Source of the DNA: VXNE01 sp965208745
Lineage (GTDB): Bacteria > Pseudomonadota > Gammaproteobacteria > Pseudomonadales > Azotimanducaceae
Direction: 5' to 3'
Assembly: GCA_965208745.1 (NCBI GenBank)
Contig: CBDBPN010000004.1
Location: 4,340,001-4,404,000, forward strand
Length of the DNA: 64,000 bases
Below, piece by piece: positions 52,148 through 61,633 of this stretch. Position 1 is the first letter of the stretch, and every line of letters starts with the position of its first letter. The notes beneath the pieces were generated by a model. The model was not told the DNA's origin. It did no database searches and worked only from the letters and a program-made list of their open reading frames with translations. The position numbers and the translations under genes were made by a program.

Positions 52148-54562
52148 ATGGACAACCAGGCGCGCATCGCCATCGTCGGCGGCGGCATCATGGGCGTCGG
52201 GCTGCTGTACCACCTCGCCGCGGGGGGGTGCGAGGACGTCCTGCTGATCGAGAAGGGCGAGTTGACGTCCGGCTCGACCTGGCACGCAGCCGGTCAGTGC
52301 CCGAACCTGGTCGGTAACTACAACCTCGCCAAGATCCACGAGTACAGCGTCTCGCTCTACCGCGAGCTTGAGCGGCTGACCGGCCAGGCGGTGGGGTGGC
52401 ACGGCTGCGGGAGCGTGCGCTTCGCGCTCACCGAGCGGGACCTGGACTGGTTCCGGTACCTCAAGGGCATCGCCGCCAACGTGGGCTACCACATGGAGAT
52501 CGTCGACGTCGGCAAGATCGCGGAGCTGAACCCGTTCATCTCGACCGAAGGGGTCCTGGCCGGCGCCTGGACCCGCGACGACGGGCACGCCGACCCTTCC
52601 GGCCTCTGCAACGCGATGGCCCGGGGGGCGAGGGACCGCGGCGCCAGGATCGTGCGGCACAACCGGGTGACCGGCATCAACGCGCTGCCGGGCGGCGAGT
52701 GGGAACTGGTCACGGAGCAGGGCCGCATCGTTGCCGAGACCGTGGTGAACGCGGCCGGCTGCTACGCCCGGCAGGTGGCGCGGATGGTCGGCGCGGACCT
52801 TCCGATCTGCAACATCCAGCATCACTACCTGGTCTCGGGGCCGGTGCCGGAACTGGCCGGGAGAACCGAGGAACTCCCGGTCACGCGTGACCCCTACGCC
52901 TCCGCCTATCTGCGCCAGGAACAGCGGTCGGGACTCATCGGCATCTACGAAGGGGAAGGCCTCGCCGAGGCCTGGCCGCCGAGCGGACTGCCGCCGTGGG
53001 ACTCGGACAGCGAACTGTTCTCCGACGACCTCGAGCGCCTGATGCCCTGGCTCGGCCGCGCCATGGCGCGCATGCCGATCTTCGAACCGGCCGGCATCCG
53101 GCGCATCGTCAACGGCGCCATCTCGCACAGCCCCGACGGACTGCCCCTGCTCGGTCCGGTGGCGGGGCTGCGCAACTTCTGGCTCTGCTGCGGCTCGTCC
53201 TTCGGCATCGCCCAGGGCGCGGGCAGCGGGAAATACCTCGCCCAGTGGATGCTGCACGGCGACTCCGAGATCAACATGACCGGCTTCGACCCGCGGCGCT
53301 TCGGCGTCTTCGCCGACCCCGGCTACATGGGCGCCCGGGGTCGCCAGGACTACGCGAGGACCTACGCCACGGCGCTCCCGGGGGAAGAACTGCCGGCGGC
53401 CCGCGAGTGCCGGACCAGCCCCCTGTACCACCGGCTGCAGGCGCGGGGCTGCGTGTATACCGAGACCTTTGGCTGGGAGCGCCCGAAGTGGTTCTCGGTG
53501 GACGGCCGGGAGGAGCGGTACAGCTTCCGCCACAACAACGTGTTCGAGCTGGTGCGGGGAGAGTGCATGGCGGTGCGTGAGCGGGTCGGCATCCTGGATC
53601 TCTCCGGGTTCGCGAAGTACGACGTGACGGGGCCCGACGCGCGCGGGATGCTCGATCGGCTGTGTGCAAACCGGGTGCCCCCGCGCGACAGGATCGCCCT
53701 CACGCATCTCCTGTCCGAGGGCGGGCGGATCGCGGCGGAAGTGACGGTCACCTGTCTCGGCGACGACGCCTTCTACGTGCTTTCCGCTGCCGGCGCCGAA
53801 CTGCGCGACCTGGACCACCTTGAGCAGGGCCGGCGCCCTGGCGAACAGGTGCGAGTCGACAACGTGACGGACCGGCGCGGCGTGCTGGTGCTGGCCGGGC
53901 CGCGGGCCCGGGACGTGCTGACCCGGCTCACGGACGCGCCCCTGGATAACAGCGCCTTCCGCTGGCTGACCGGTCGTGAAATCGACATCGCGGGCGTGCC
54001 GGTGCGCGCGTTGCGGGTGAACTACGTGGGCGAACTCGGCTGGGAACTGCACCCGGCCATGGAACACATGGAGGCGCTGTACGATGCGCTGACCGAAGCC
54101 GGGGCGGAGTTCGGCATCCGCGATTTCGGCCTCTACGCGGTCAACAGCATGCGGCTGGAGAAGGCCTACCGCAGTTGGGGCGCGGAACTGACCAACGAAG
54201 TCACCATGATCGACGCGGCCATGGAACGCTTCATCAAGTTCGACAAGGGCGATTTCATCGGCCGGGAAGCGACCCTCCAACAACGGGATCGGACCCTGCG
54301 ATTGATCTACTTCAGTCTCGATGCGGGCGATGCGGATGTTCAGGGCGGAGAGCCGATCTACACCGGCGGCCGCTGCGTCGGGGTGACCACCACCGGCGGT
54401 TTTGGCCACGCCGTCGGCCAGAGTCTCGGCTTCGGCTACGTGCCCCCGTCGCTGTCGGAACCGGGCACCCCGTTGACGGTGGATGTGCTCGGCCAGCCGC
54501 GGCAAGTGACGGTACACGCGGACCCGGTCTACGATCCGGCCAACCTGCGACTGCGCGCCTGA
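52148..54562 (+). CDS. FAD-dependent oxidase/GcvT fusion, dimethylglycine dehydrogenase-like (1)
   Basis: 804 residues. N-terminal DAO domain with IAIVGGGIMGVGLLYHL (FAD site) and SGSTWHAAGQCPNLV (the His that can bind FAD). A middle part follows, then a C-terminal GcvT/aminomethyltransferase domain: VNYVGELGWELHPAMEHMEA and YAVNSMRLEKAYRSWGAEL, which binds tetrahydrofolate. It should oxidatively demethylate dimethylglycine or sarcosine and pass formaldehyde to folate. ATG 52148 is the chosen start; an upstream frame starts 12 bases earlier. Confidence 0.9.
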   Translation: MDNQARIAIVGGGIMGVGLLYHLAAGGCEDVLLIEKGELTSGSTWHAAGQCPNLVGNYNLAKIHEYSVSLYRELERLTGQAVGWHGCGSVRFALTERDLDWFRYLKGIAANVGYHMEIVDVGKIAELNPFISTEGVLAGAWTRDDGHADPSGLCNAMARGARDRGARIVRHNRVTGINALPGGEWELVTEQGRIVAETVVNAAGCYARQVARMVGADLPICNIQHHYLVSGPVPELAGRTEELPVTRDPYASAYLRQEQRSGLIGIYEGEGLAEAWPPSGLPPWDSDSELFSDDLERLMPWLGRAMARMPIFEPAGIRRIVNGAISHSPDGLPLLGPVAGLRNFWLCCGSSFGIAQGAGSGKYLAQWMLHGDSEINMTGFDPRRFGVFADPGYMGARGRQDYARTYATALPGEELPAARECRTSPLYHRLQARGCVYTETFGWERPKWFSVDGREERYSFRHNNVFELVRGECMAVRERVGILDLSGFAKYDVTGPDARGMLDRLCANRVPPRDRIALTHLLSEGGRIAAEVTVTCLGDDAFYVLSAAGAELRDLDHLEQGRRPGEQVRVDNVTDRRGVLVLAGPRARDVLTRLTDAPLDNSAFRWLTGREIDIAGVPVRALRVNYVGELGWELHPAMEHMEALYDALTEAGAEFGIRDFGLYAVNSMRLEKAYRSWGAELTNEVTMIDAAMERFIKFDKGDFIGREATLQQRDRTLRLIYFSLDAGDADVQGGEPIYTGGRCVGVTTTGGFGHAVGQSLGFGYVPPSLSEPGTPLTVDVLGQPRQVTVHADPVYDPANLRLRA

Positions 54563-54569
54563 CCCTTCC

Positions 54570-57026
54570 ATGACGAGCCGCCCCGAACCTCCCGACGGCC
54601 TGCCGCGCCACGCCAGCGTGGTCGTGATCGGCGGCGGCGTCATCGGCTGCTCGGTCGCCTATCACCTGGCGCGCGCCGGGGTCTCCGACGTGGTCCTCCT
54701 GGAGCGTCGGCAGATCACGTCGGGCACCACCTGGCACGCGGCGGGACTCGTGGGGCAACTGCGCACGTCCATCAACATGACGGAGCTTGCGCGCTACACC
54801 AGCGAACTCTACTTGCGCCTAGAGGCCGAGACGGGGCAGGCCACGGGCTACCGGCGTTGTGGATCGATCTCCATCGCCACCACCGGGGAGCGCTTCGAGG
54901 AACTGCGGCGGAGCGCCTCGATGGCGAAGGTGTTCGGGCTGGAGGTCAACGTGGTCACGCCCGCGGACATCGCCGCCCGGGTGCCGCTGCTGCATACGGA
55001 AGACGTGCTCGGCGGCATCCACATCTCTTCCGACGGCTACGCCAACGCGGTGGACGTCACCAACGCGCTGGCGCGGGGCGCGCGGGCCGCCGGGGCGCGG
55101 ATCTTCGAGCACCTGGCGGTCACGGCGATCCGTAGGGCGGGGGGCAGTGCCACCGGCGTGACCACGGAACGCGGCGACATCGATGCGGACTGCGTGGTGC
55201 TGTGCACCGGCATGTGGACCCGGGCGCTGGCGGCGTCGGTCGGGGTGAACGTCCCCCTGCATGCCTGCGAGCACTACTACGCGCTGTTCGAATCCGTCGC
55301 GGGGCTGGATGCGAATTTTCCCGTCGTGCGCGACTACGACGCCTGCACCTACTACAAGCACGACGCGGGCCGCCTCCTCGTCGGCGCCTTCGAACCCGAG
55401 GCGCGCCCGTGGGGCATGGACGGCATCCCGGAGGACTTCAGCTTCGACGAGATCGCCGGCAGCTTCGAGCACTTCGAACCCGTCCTCGAGCAGGCGATGG
55501 TGCGGGTCCCGGCGCTGGAATCCGCCGGGCTCTCGACATTCTTCTGCGGGCCGGAGAGTTTCACGCCGGACGTGCGTTATCACCTCGGCCAGGCGCCTGA
55601 ACTGGACAACTGTTTCGTGGCGGCGGGGCTGAACTCGATCGGCCTGCAGTCCGCCGGCGGCATCGGCAGGGTGATCACGGAGTGGATCCGCCTCGGACAC
55701 CCGCCGTCGGACCTGTGGGAAGTGGACGTGCGCCGCAATCACCCGTTCCAGCGCAACCGGAAGTACCTGCGCGAACGGGTCTCTGAGAGCCTGGGCCTGC
55801 TGTACGCCACGCACTTTCCCTACCGCCAGTACGAAACCGCCCGGGGCGTCCGCAGATCGCCGCTGTACGACCGGCTGCGGGCCGTCGGGGCGTGCCATGG
55901 CGAACTCGCCGGCTGGGAGCGGCCCAACTGGTACGCACCGGAGCCGGGTCAGGCCCGCTACGAGTACAGCTACGGACGCCAGAACTGGTTCGAGCATTCC
56001 GCTGCGGAACACCGGGCGGTGCGCGAGCGGGTGGGGCTGTTCGACCTGTCCTCCTTCGCCAAGTTCCGGTTCCAGGGCGCCGACGCCGCGCGGGTGCTGA
56101 ACCGCGTCTGCGCCAACGACGTGGACGTGCGCCCGGGACGCATCGTCTACACCCAGTGGCTCAACGACCGGGGCGGCATCGAGGCGGATCTCACCGTCAC
56201 GCGGCTCGCGGAGGACGACTACCTGATCGTCACCGCCGCCGCCACGGAAACGCGCGATTTCGATTGGCTCCGACGGCACGTTCCGGGGGACGCCCGTTGC
56301 GCGTTGACGAACGTGACCTCGGCCATGGGCGTGATCTCCGTCATGGGACCCAACGCGCGGTCACTGCTGCAGTCTCTGACTCCGGACGATCTTTCGCACA
56401 AGGCCTTCCCCTTTGCCAACAGCGGCGAAATCGAACTCGGCTACGCCGTGGTGCGCGCCTCCCGGATCACTTACGTAGGCGAACTCGGCTGGGAGCTCTA
56501 CATCCCCACCGAGTTCACCGCCGGCGTCTACGACACCATCGTCGCCGCGGGCGAACCCTTCGGCCTGACCCATGCCGGCTATCACGCGCTGGACTCGTTG
56601 CGCATCGAGAAGGCCTACCGGCACTGGGGCCAAGACATCACCGACGAGGACACGGCGCTGGAAGCGGGCCTCGACTTCGCGGTGAAGTTCGACAAGCCAG
56701 GCGGCTTCATCGGACGGGAGGCGTTGGTGGAGGAGAGGGACAAGGGACCGGCCAGGCGCCTGCTGCAGTTCCGGCTGACCGACCCGGAGCCTCTGCTCTA
56801 CCACAACGAGCCGATCTGGCACGGAGACACCCTGGTCGGGTACGTCACGTCCGGCGCCTACGGCCACACGCTCGGCGGCGCCATCGGGCTCGGCTATGTC
56901 GATACCGCCAGGGCGCCGGACCCGGGGGAGGGGGGCTTCACCATCGAGGTGGCAGGGGAGCGCGTTCCGGCGGAGGCGTCGTCAAGGCCGATGTACGATC
57001 CCGGGAGCAGACGCATCCGGTGCTGA
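54570..57026 (+). CDS. FAD-dependent oxidase/GcvT fusion, dimethylglycine dehydrogenase-like (2)
   Basis: 818 residues, same two-domain layout as the gene 7 bases upstream: VVIGGGVIGCSVAYHLARAG, SGTTWHAAGLVGQLRTS, and a folate domain with ITYVGELGWELYIPTE and GYHALDSLRIEKAYRHWGQD. The two differ considerably in sequence, so they probably act on successive amines (dimethylglycine then sarcosine) or on different methylamines. It overlaps the convergent protease-like gene by 89 bases at its 3' end. Confidence 0.9.
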   Translation: MTSRPEPPDGLPRHASVVVIGGGVIGCSVAYHLARAGVSDVVLLERRQITSGTTWHAAGLVGQLRTSINMTELARYTSELYLRLEAETGQATGYRRCGSISIATTGERFEELRRSASMAKVFGLEVNVVTPADIAARVPLLHTEDVLGGIHISSDGYANAVDVTNALARGARAAGARIFEHLAVTAIRRAGGSATGVTTERGDIDADCVVLCTGMWTRALAASVGVNVPLHACEHYYALFESVAGLDANFPVVRDYDACTYYKHDAGRLLVGAFEPEARPWGMDGIPEDFSFDEIAGSFEHFEPVLEQAMVRVPALESAGLSTFFCGPESFTPDVRYHLGQAPELDNCFVAAGLNSIGLQSAGGIGRVITEWIRLGHPPSDLWEVDVRRNHPFQRNRKYLRERVSESLGLLYATHFPYRQYETARGVRRSPLYDRLRAVGACHGELAGWERPNWYAPEPGQARYEYSYGRQNWFEHSAAEHRAVRERVGLFDLSSFAKFRFQGADAARVLNRVCANDVDVRPGRIVYTQWLNDRGGIEADLTVTRLAEDDYLIVTAAATETRDFDWLRRHVPGDARCALTNVTSAMGVISVMGPNARSLLQSLTPDDLSHKAFPFANSGEIELGYAVVRASRITYVGELGWELYIPTEFTAGVYDTIVAAGEPFGLTHAGYHALDSLRIEKAYRHWGQDITDEDTALEAGLDFAVKFDKPGGFIGREALVEERDKGPARRLLQFRLTDPEPLLYHNEPIWHGDTLVGYVTSGAYGHTLGGAIGLGYVDTARAPDPGEGGFTIEVAGERVPAEASSRPMYDPGSRRIRC

Positions 57027-57426
57027 TGGCGGGTCGCAAACGCTTGAGATCCACGCGGTCAACCTTCGCGAGACGGTGCCCCGCAAGATCCACGACAGCC
57101 TGGGCCTGCTCGACGGGGATGTAGCCGAGCAGGGCCTCGTGGCGACCGTCGGCGGGCTCCATGTCGATGAACAGCGCCTCTGCGAGAACCTGGCGAAACG
57201 ACCCGAAACGCAAGAGGATCGGCCCACAGATGTCGCTGGTCACCACCGCCTGATTGGCCGTTTCTACGTTCACCGTGTCATAGACCACGAGCGGCCCCAA
57301 ACGGGGTCGCCAAGCGTTCGGCAAGGTGAGATACGCCGCGCCGGTATCGACCAGGACATCGCAGACCATCCTGCAACTTGGGTCCGTGGCGTTTTCGATG
57401 GTTGCTTCGACGACTATTCGGCCCAT
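56938..57426 (-). CDS. Retropepsin-like aspartic protease
   Basis: 162 residues. CDVLVDTGAAYLTLPNAW carries the single DTG catalytic aspartate of the clan AA proteases, and GYIPVEQAQAVVDLAGHRL is the second conserved stretch. As in this family, one chain has one Asp, so it must dimerise. The last 30 residues, Arg- and Pro-rich, overlap the flavoprotein end and may be beyond the original stop. Function in bacteria is unclear. Confidence 0.7.
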   Translation of the reverse strand: MGRIVVEATIENATDPSCRMVCDVLVDTGAAYLTLPNAWRPRLGPLVVYDTVNVETANQAVVTSDICGPILLRFGSFRQVLAEALFIDMEPADGRHEALLGYIPVEQAQAVVDLAGHRLAKVDRVDLKRLRPAISTGCVCSRDRTSALTTPPPERAPLPPRW

Positions 57427-57543
57427 CTCGGTCTACGGAATGGCGGCTTGCCACCTCAAGAGCTTACCCCTTTCTGTACACGGTGTTCGTATGCGCGGTG
57501 ACACGGCACGGGGAACAGGTGTCTCGTGCCGTTCGCCGCCCGC

Positions 57544-58362
57544 TCAGCCCACGGAGAAGGTGTCGCCGACGTGAACCGGCGCGCTCCCTTCGACGCCCAT
57601 GTAGGCCCCGAACAGCACCCCGCCGGCATAGCCGTCTTCGCGTTGGCGGTACGACCTGAGTGTCCGCAGTGGCTCAACGCTGCGTTCCCCGGTCTCCTGG
57701 TCGGTGCAGGTCACGGCGCAGCGCTCGCAGTACGTCGCGCGGACGAGGCGCAGCGCATCGTTGTGCAGGTCCGAGACGGAGTCTTCGGCGAAGGCGTCCA
57801 GACCGTCGATGACGATGTTGGGCCGGAAGCGGTTCATCGGGACCGGCGCGTCCAAGCGGGCGTTGAGGTCCGCGAGCGACGCTTCGTTGGTGACGAGGAT
57901 GGGGGCCACGTCGACGAAGCGCGACTGGTCGATGCCGTCGACCACGGCGAACTCGTCCAGCGGGACCGAGCGGCGGAACGTCGCCCGCAGGGCCACCAGG
58001 CGGACGTCTGCGCCAACGGCGTCGGAGAGCCATGCCGCAACCGCGTCGCCCTGGTCGACCACGGGCACGCCGTTGCCGTAGTAGTCGACCGTGGACACCG
58101 GACCGTCGGCGCTGACCTGGTGGACGAGGGCCGGGCCGCCGACGAGGTCGAGGGCGATCGTCGTCGGGTCGATCCGTCGGGTCGCGACCGTCGCCAGTTT
58201 CGGGAGGCGCGCCTGGTTGACGGGCTTGCCCTGCGCCAGAACCATGAGCTGACGGTCGCCCTCGACTCCGGTGGGCGAGATCGCGGCCGAATCGACGGCG
58301 GTGCCGCGACAGCTCTTCACCGGGTAGCTGTAGATGGCGGTCACTGTGCAGTGTTGGGACAA
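57544..58362 (-). CDS. MOSC-domain protein (YcbX-like)
   Basis: 272 residues. N-terminal MOSC_N barrel (IYSYPVKSCRGTAVDS, GDRQLMVLAQGKPVNQ) and a MOSC domain with NRFRPNIVIDGLDAFAED and the Cys residues YCERCAVTCTDQETG. MOSC proteins bind a sulfur-ligated molybdenum cofactor and can reduce N-hydroxylated compounds. The C-terminal ferredoxin of longer YcbX proteins is absent. The start lies 38 bases from the left end of the IS. Confidence 0.9.
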   Translation of the reverse strand: MSQHCTVTAIYSYPVKSCRGTAVDSAAISPTGVEGDRQLMVLAQGKPVNQARLPKLATVATRRIDPTTIALDLVGGPALVHQVSADGPVSTVDYYGNGVPVVDQGDAVAAWLSDAVGADVRLVALRATFRRSVPLDEFAVVDGIDQSRFVDVAPILVTNEASLADLNARLDAPVPMNRFRPNIVIDGLDAFAEDSVSDLHNDALRLVRATYCERCAVTCTDQETGERSVEPLRTLRSYRQREDGYAGGVLFGAYMGVEGSAPVHVGDTFSVG

Positions 58363-58400
58363 GGTGTGTTCCTCGGAGGGGCTGATTGGCCTCGTTCGTT

Positions 58401-58420
58401 CCTAGCAGCCTGTCGGACTT
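58401..58420. repeat. IS left terminal inverted repeat
   Basis: 20 bases, CCTAGCAGCCTGTCGGACTT, match without a mismatch the reverse complement of 60008-60027. The outer CTAG is probably target DNA, leaving about 15 bases of true terminal repeat. Confidence 0.9.
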
Positions 58421-60022
58421 TTGCGCGTTGCGATGCGGTCACGGCGACTGGATCGGTTCCGGCGCCGCTGGGGGGTGACGGTTTCGAACGCCGGCAAGCG
58501 GCGGGTGGCGACGACCGGCGCCCAAGGTCGCCACGGAAAGCCGCGCGCGGGCCCCACACGGCACGAAACTGGCGGGGCGGGACAAGCCTTATGCCCCATT
58601 CACGCCCGCATCATGTTGTTCAAGCGCTTGCAGTTATAAGCCAGCGTCACCAAGGCCCACTCGCCCTCCACCTTGTCCAGGCCCCTGAGCAGGAAGCGCC
58701 GGAAGCCCATCGCCTCCTTCACGATCCCGAACACCGGCTCCACCGTGTGCTTGCGCAAGCCGTACAGCGCACGCCCCGACTCGGTGTCGAGCTTCTCCCT
58801 CATCGCCTTCATCCAATCGGCCTTCGGCTCCGGCGGCGCCGCCGGCGGTTCCTCCGGCGGCGGCCGGAAATCGTGCGCCCGGCGCCGGTCCTCGCCGCAC
58901 ACCGCCACCAGCACCTCCTGACCGCGGCCCTCCAACTCGGACACCTCCGAGCCCGTCGCGTAGCCGTTGTCCGCCAACACCCGTTCCGGCGCCCCCAGCG
59001 CCGCCGGCATCGCGTCCACGTCCGCCACCAACTCGTTGCGGTCGTTCGCGCACGTGCTCACCCGCGAACCCAGCACCAGCTGACTGCCGTCCGCGTCCAC
59101 CGCCGCCTGCGCGTTGTACGCCTGGCGATACTCGCTGCGCCGGTTCTTGCGCATCAGCCCGCTGTCCGCGTCCGTCAGGTTGATCTGCTCCTCCGCCTTC
59201 GGCTCCTCGCGCGGCGGCTTCGGCTCGCCGCCCTTGCGCGACCCCGCGCGCCGTTCCCGCGCCGACACCTTGCGCTCGTACTCGGCGCGCTCCCGCGCCG
59301 CCCGCGTCCGCGCACGGCGCTGCAGTTCCGCGCTCGCCCGGTCCAGCTTCGCCTTCAGCTTCTCGTGCCGCGACAACTCCTCCGGCAGTCGTTGCGGATC
59401 CGCCATGTCCTCCGCGTCCGCCGCCTCGGCACGCTCCAGCAACTCCTCGATCTCCACCCGCAACTGCTCCCGCAGCGCCTCCACCCGGTCATGCCGGATG
59501 CTGTTGCGCTTGCTCGCGTTGGCGTCGATCTTCGTCCCGTCCACGCTCACCGTCCCCACCCGCAGCAGGCGCAACTCCTTCGCCAGCAGCAGCACCTCCA
59601 GAAACGCCTCCGACACCGCCGCGAAGTTCTCCCGACGGAACTTGCAGATCGTGTCGTGGTCCGGATGCGTGTTCCCCGTCACGTAGCGCACGCCAAGGTC
59701 CCGATGCGTCGCCCGCTCGATCCGCCGCGAACCGAAAACGCCGTTCGCATAGCAGTGGATCAGCAGCGCCAGCATCATCCGCGGGTGGTACTGCGCCGAG
59801 CCCGTGCCACGCTCGTTCACCCGGAACGCCGCCAACGGCACCCGTTCCACGGCCTCCAGCACGAAATGCGCCAGATCGTCGTCCGGCACCCAATCGCGAA
59901 GATCCGGCGGCAGCAAATACCGCTGCGACTGGTCCGCGTTGACAAATCTCGGCATCCGCACGGCACCCCGTCAGTTGGCCGACCGCATTATAAATTCCAC
60001 GCCGCCTAAGTCCGACAGGCTG
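58406..60022 (-). mobile_element. IS1182-family insertion sequence
   Basis: A 1.6 kb element with one transposase gene. Its ends are perfect inverted repeats and it is flanked by CTAG on both sides (58402-58405 and 60023-60026), which fits a 4-base palindromic target duplication. About 180 bases between the left end and the transposase stop are non-coding. The transposase is intact and could be active. The element lies exactly at the stop codon of the hipA remnant. If CTAG is instead part of the element, the ends are 58401 and 60027. Confidence 0.9.
58600..59961 (-). CDS. IS1182-family transposase
   Basis: 453 residues of the DDE type. VTGNTHPDHDTICKFRREN and VSVDGTKIDANASKRNS (first catalytic Asp), a later VLADNGYATGSEV (second Asp) and HTVEPVFGIVKEAMGFRRF (Glu) are present. 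A charged, Arg-rich region lies between (EYERKVSARERRAGSRK). The full length and motifs indicate a functional enzyme for cut-out or copy-in of the element. Confidence 0.95.
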   Translation of the reverse strand: MRMPRFVNADQSQRYLLPPDLRDWVPDDDLAHFVLEAVERVPLAAFRVNERGTGSAQYHPRMMLALLIHCYANGVFGSRRIERATHRDLGVRYVTGNTHPDHDTICKFRRENFAAVSEAFLEVLLLAKELRLLRVGTVSVDGTKIDANASKRNSIRHDRVEALREQLRVEIEELLERAEAADAEDMADPQRLPEELSRHEKLKAKLDRASAELQRRARTRAARERAEYERKVSARERRAGSRKGGEPKPPREEPKAEEQINLTDADSGLMRKNRRSEYRQAYNAQAAVDADGSQLVLGSRVSTCANDRNELVADVDAMPAALGAPERVLADNGYATGSEVSELEGRGQEVLVAVCGEDRRRAHDFRPPPEEPPAAPPEPKADWMKAMREKLDTESGRALYGLRKHTVEPVFGIVKEAMGFRRFLLRGLDKVEGEWALVTLAYNCKRLNNMMRA

Positions 60023-60027
60023 CTAGG
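60008..60027. repeat. IS right terminal inverted repeat
   Basis: Perfect partner of 58401-58420, ending in CTAG followed by G. The TAG within it on the minus strand is also the stop codon of the hipA remnant. Confidence 0.9.
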
Positions 60028-60575
60028 GTAAGGCAAGAGCCGGGTCAAGGTCGTCGTGCTCGAAGGCACTGGCCATGCGGTCGATCTCGGTGGCGGGCGC
60101 GCCCACGACTCGCGCCGTGTCGCGCCAGGTCGCGGTCACGGTGGCCACCTCCCTGATCATCGAGCGAGCCTGCACCGGCGTCAGCGCGAAGTACTCCGCG
60201 CCGGTAAAGGGCCTGGGCGTCGGTCTTTCCCGGTGCGCCGTGTTGCGCAAGCGCATCGACGATCTCGAGATAGCTGCGGCGCCCGCCGTCTTTCGTGCCC
60301 AGCGTCGCCATGGCCGACAGGAACGGAATGCGGATTGCGCCCTGCCGATCGAAACGCCGCGACAGCAGGACCTTCTTGCCGGCGACGTCGATCAGCCGGT
60401 GCCCGGGCGTGGCGATACCGGCGTGGTCGGCCAGGCGAAGCGCGATCTCCCCCCACGTCTCCATGCAGTAGTCGTCGGTTTCATTCGGAAACTTGGCGAC
60501 GAAGAGGTTGCCTTCGCGGTCGACTACCGATACCAGCAAAGCCCCCGCCTCGCTGGAGCCTCCGCGCCCTCGCAC
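60023..60575 (-). pseudogene. HipA-like kinase remnant with internal deletion
   Basis: Reading leftward, LLVSVVDREGNLFVAKFPNE, then GIATPGHRLIDVAGKKVLLS and RRSYLEIVDALAQHGA are HipA N-lobe segments. At about 60215 the protein jumps frame into FTGAEYFALTPVQARSMI and EIDRMASAFEHDDL, the HipA C-terminus, ending at the TAG at 60023. The middle, with the kinase catalytic loop, is missing (about 150 residues), and the start is also lost. The toxin kinase cannot work. No HipB gene is adjacent. Confidence 0.8.
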
Positions 60576-60671
60576 CCCGACTTTGACGGGTCCCTGTGTG
60601 GGATTCCGCAACACTTGACAATCTGACCTTCTGTACCCAAAGCTGCCGACGGGCCGGGAGGAGGAAAGAGA

Positions 60672-61577
60672 ATGGCAGAAGAATCGACGCTCATCGCGGA
60701 GTTGGCCGAGCGCCCTCTGGCACCCGGAGAGGTGTCCGACTCGCTGCGGCCGCGCATCGAGGAGTTCGATCTGTGGCGCAACGTCGAGGAGCTGCGAGAC
60801 GAGGGAGCCACCGTTGTCACCGACGCCGTCCCCCTCGACTTGCTCGACGAGCTCCGAGCCGTGATCCACGAGGAGATCGAACGCTTGGGGTCACACGATA
60901 ACCTGGGAGCAGGAGCAGGCCATGCGCAAGGCGTTGCCGAGTGCTCCATGCTGCTCGGCAACCCGGTGGTCGATCGAGTGGTCGCGTTGCCCAAGATCCA
61001 GGCCATGTGGGAATTCAATGTCGGGATGGGTTTTCGCGCCGGAACCATGGCCGGGACGGTCCTGCAGCAAACCAGGCCCGGGGGAGAATACATGGGGGTT
61101 CCGCTCCACGCCGATCATGCCTGGCTTCCGCAACCCTGGCCTGAGCACATCTGCGTCTCCACCATCTGTCTCCCCTGCGAGGGCATGACCGAAGAGGAAG
61201 GGGCGACCCGTTTCGTTCCGGGCAGCCACCTGCACCGGCGCATGCCGTCTCCGGAGGAAGTCGCGGAGGGGAACAGCGTTCCGCTCGTGGTCCCGAAAGG
61301 GGGCTTTGCCATGTGGACCGGCTCGACCTGGCACGAGACGGGTGTGCGTACCGTTCCGGGCGTCCGCACCCTGTTGCATGCGAGTTGTCAGCGCCTCTAC
61401 ACGCAGCCTGTCGAGGACTACACACATCTGTTGCGCGACGAGGCGTACCTGGCCGCTGCGCCCGAGGCGATCCGTGGCCTGGTCGGTGCCGACCTCATGT
61501 TTGGAACCTACTCCTCGGGGGGCGTCGTGCCCGACCCCGACAAGACGATGAAGACGCTTTTGATGTCGCAGCAGTGA
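60672..61577 (+). CDS. Phytanoyl-CoA dioxygenase-family protein
   Basis: 301-residue Fe(II)/2-oxoglutarate oxygenase. The iron triad is visible: LHADHAW (His146, Asp148) and WHETGVR (His221), with TLLHASCQRLY for the oxoglutarate carboxylate. The start follows GGAGGAAAGAGA. PhyH proteins hydroxylate fatty acyl-CoA, small amino acids or natural products; nothing nearby fixes the substrate. Intact and normal in length. Confidence 0.9.
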   Translation: MAEESTLIAELAERPLAPGEVSDSLRPRIEEFDLWRNVEELRDEGATVVTDAVPLDLLDELRAVIHEEIERLGSHDNLGAGAGHAQGVAECSMLLGNPVVDRVVALPKIQAMWEFNVGMGFRAGTMAGTVLQQTRPGGEYMGVPLHADHAWLPQPWPEHICVSTICLPCEGMTEEEGATRFVPGSHLHRRMPSPEEVAEGNSVPLVVPKGGFAMWTGSTWHETGVRTVPGVRTLLHASCQRLYTQPVEDYTHLLRDEAYLAAAPEAIRGLVGADLMFGTYSSGGVVPDPDKTMKTLLMSQQ

Positions 61578-61633
61578 GCCGGGCCGGGGGGGTAGGGAAG
61601 CAGTCAAATGTCGGATCCTAAGGACAAACCGGC

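Noticed and set aside
51878..54643. Long minus-strand frame opposite the first flavoprotein
   Set aside because: Shadow of a well-conserved gene; composition is typical of GC-rich antisense text.
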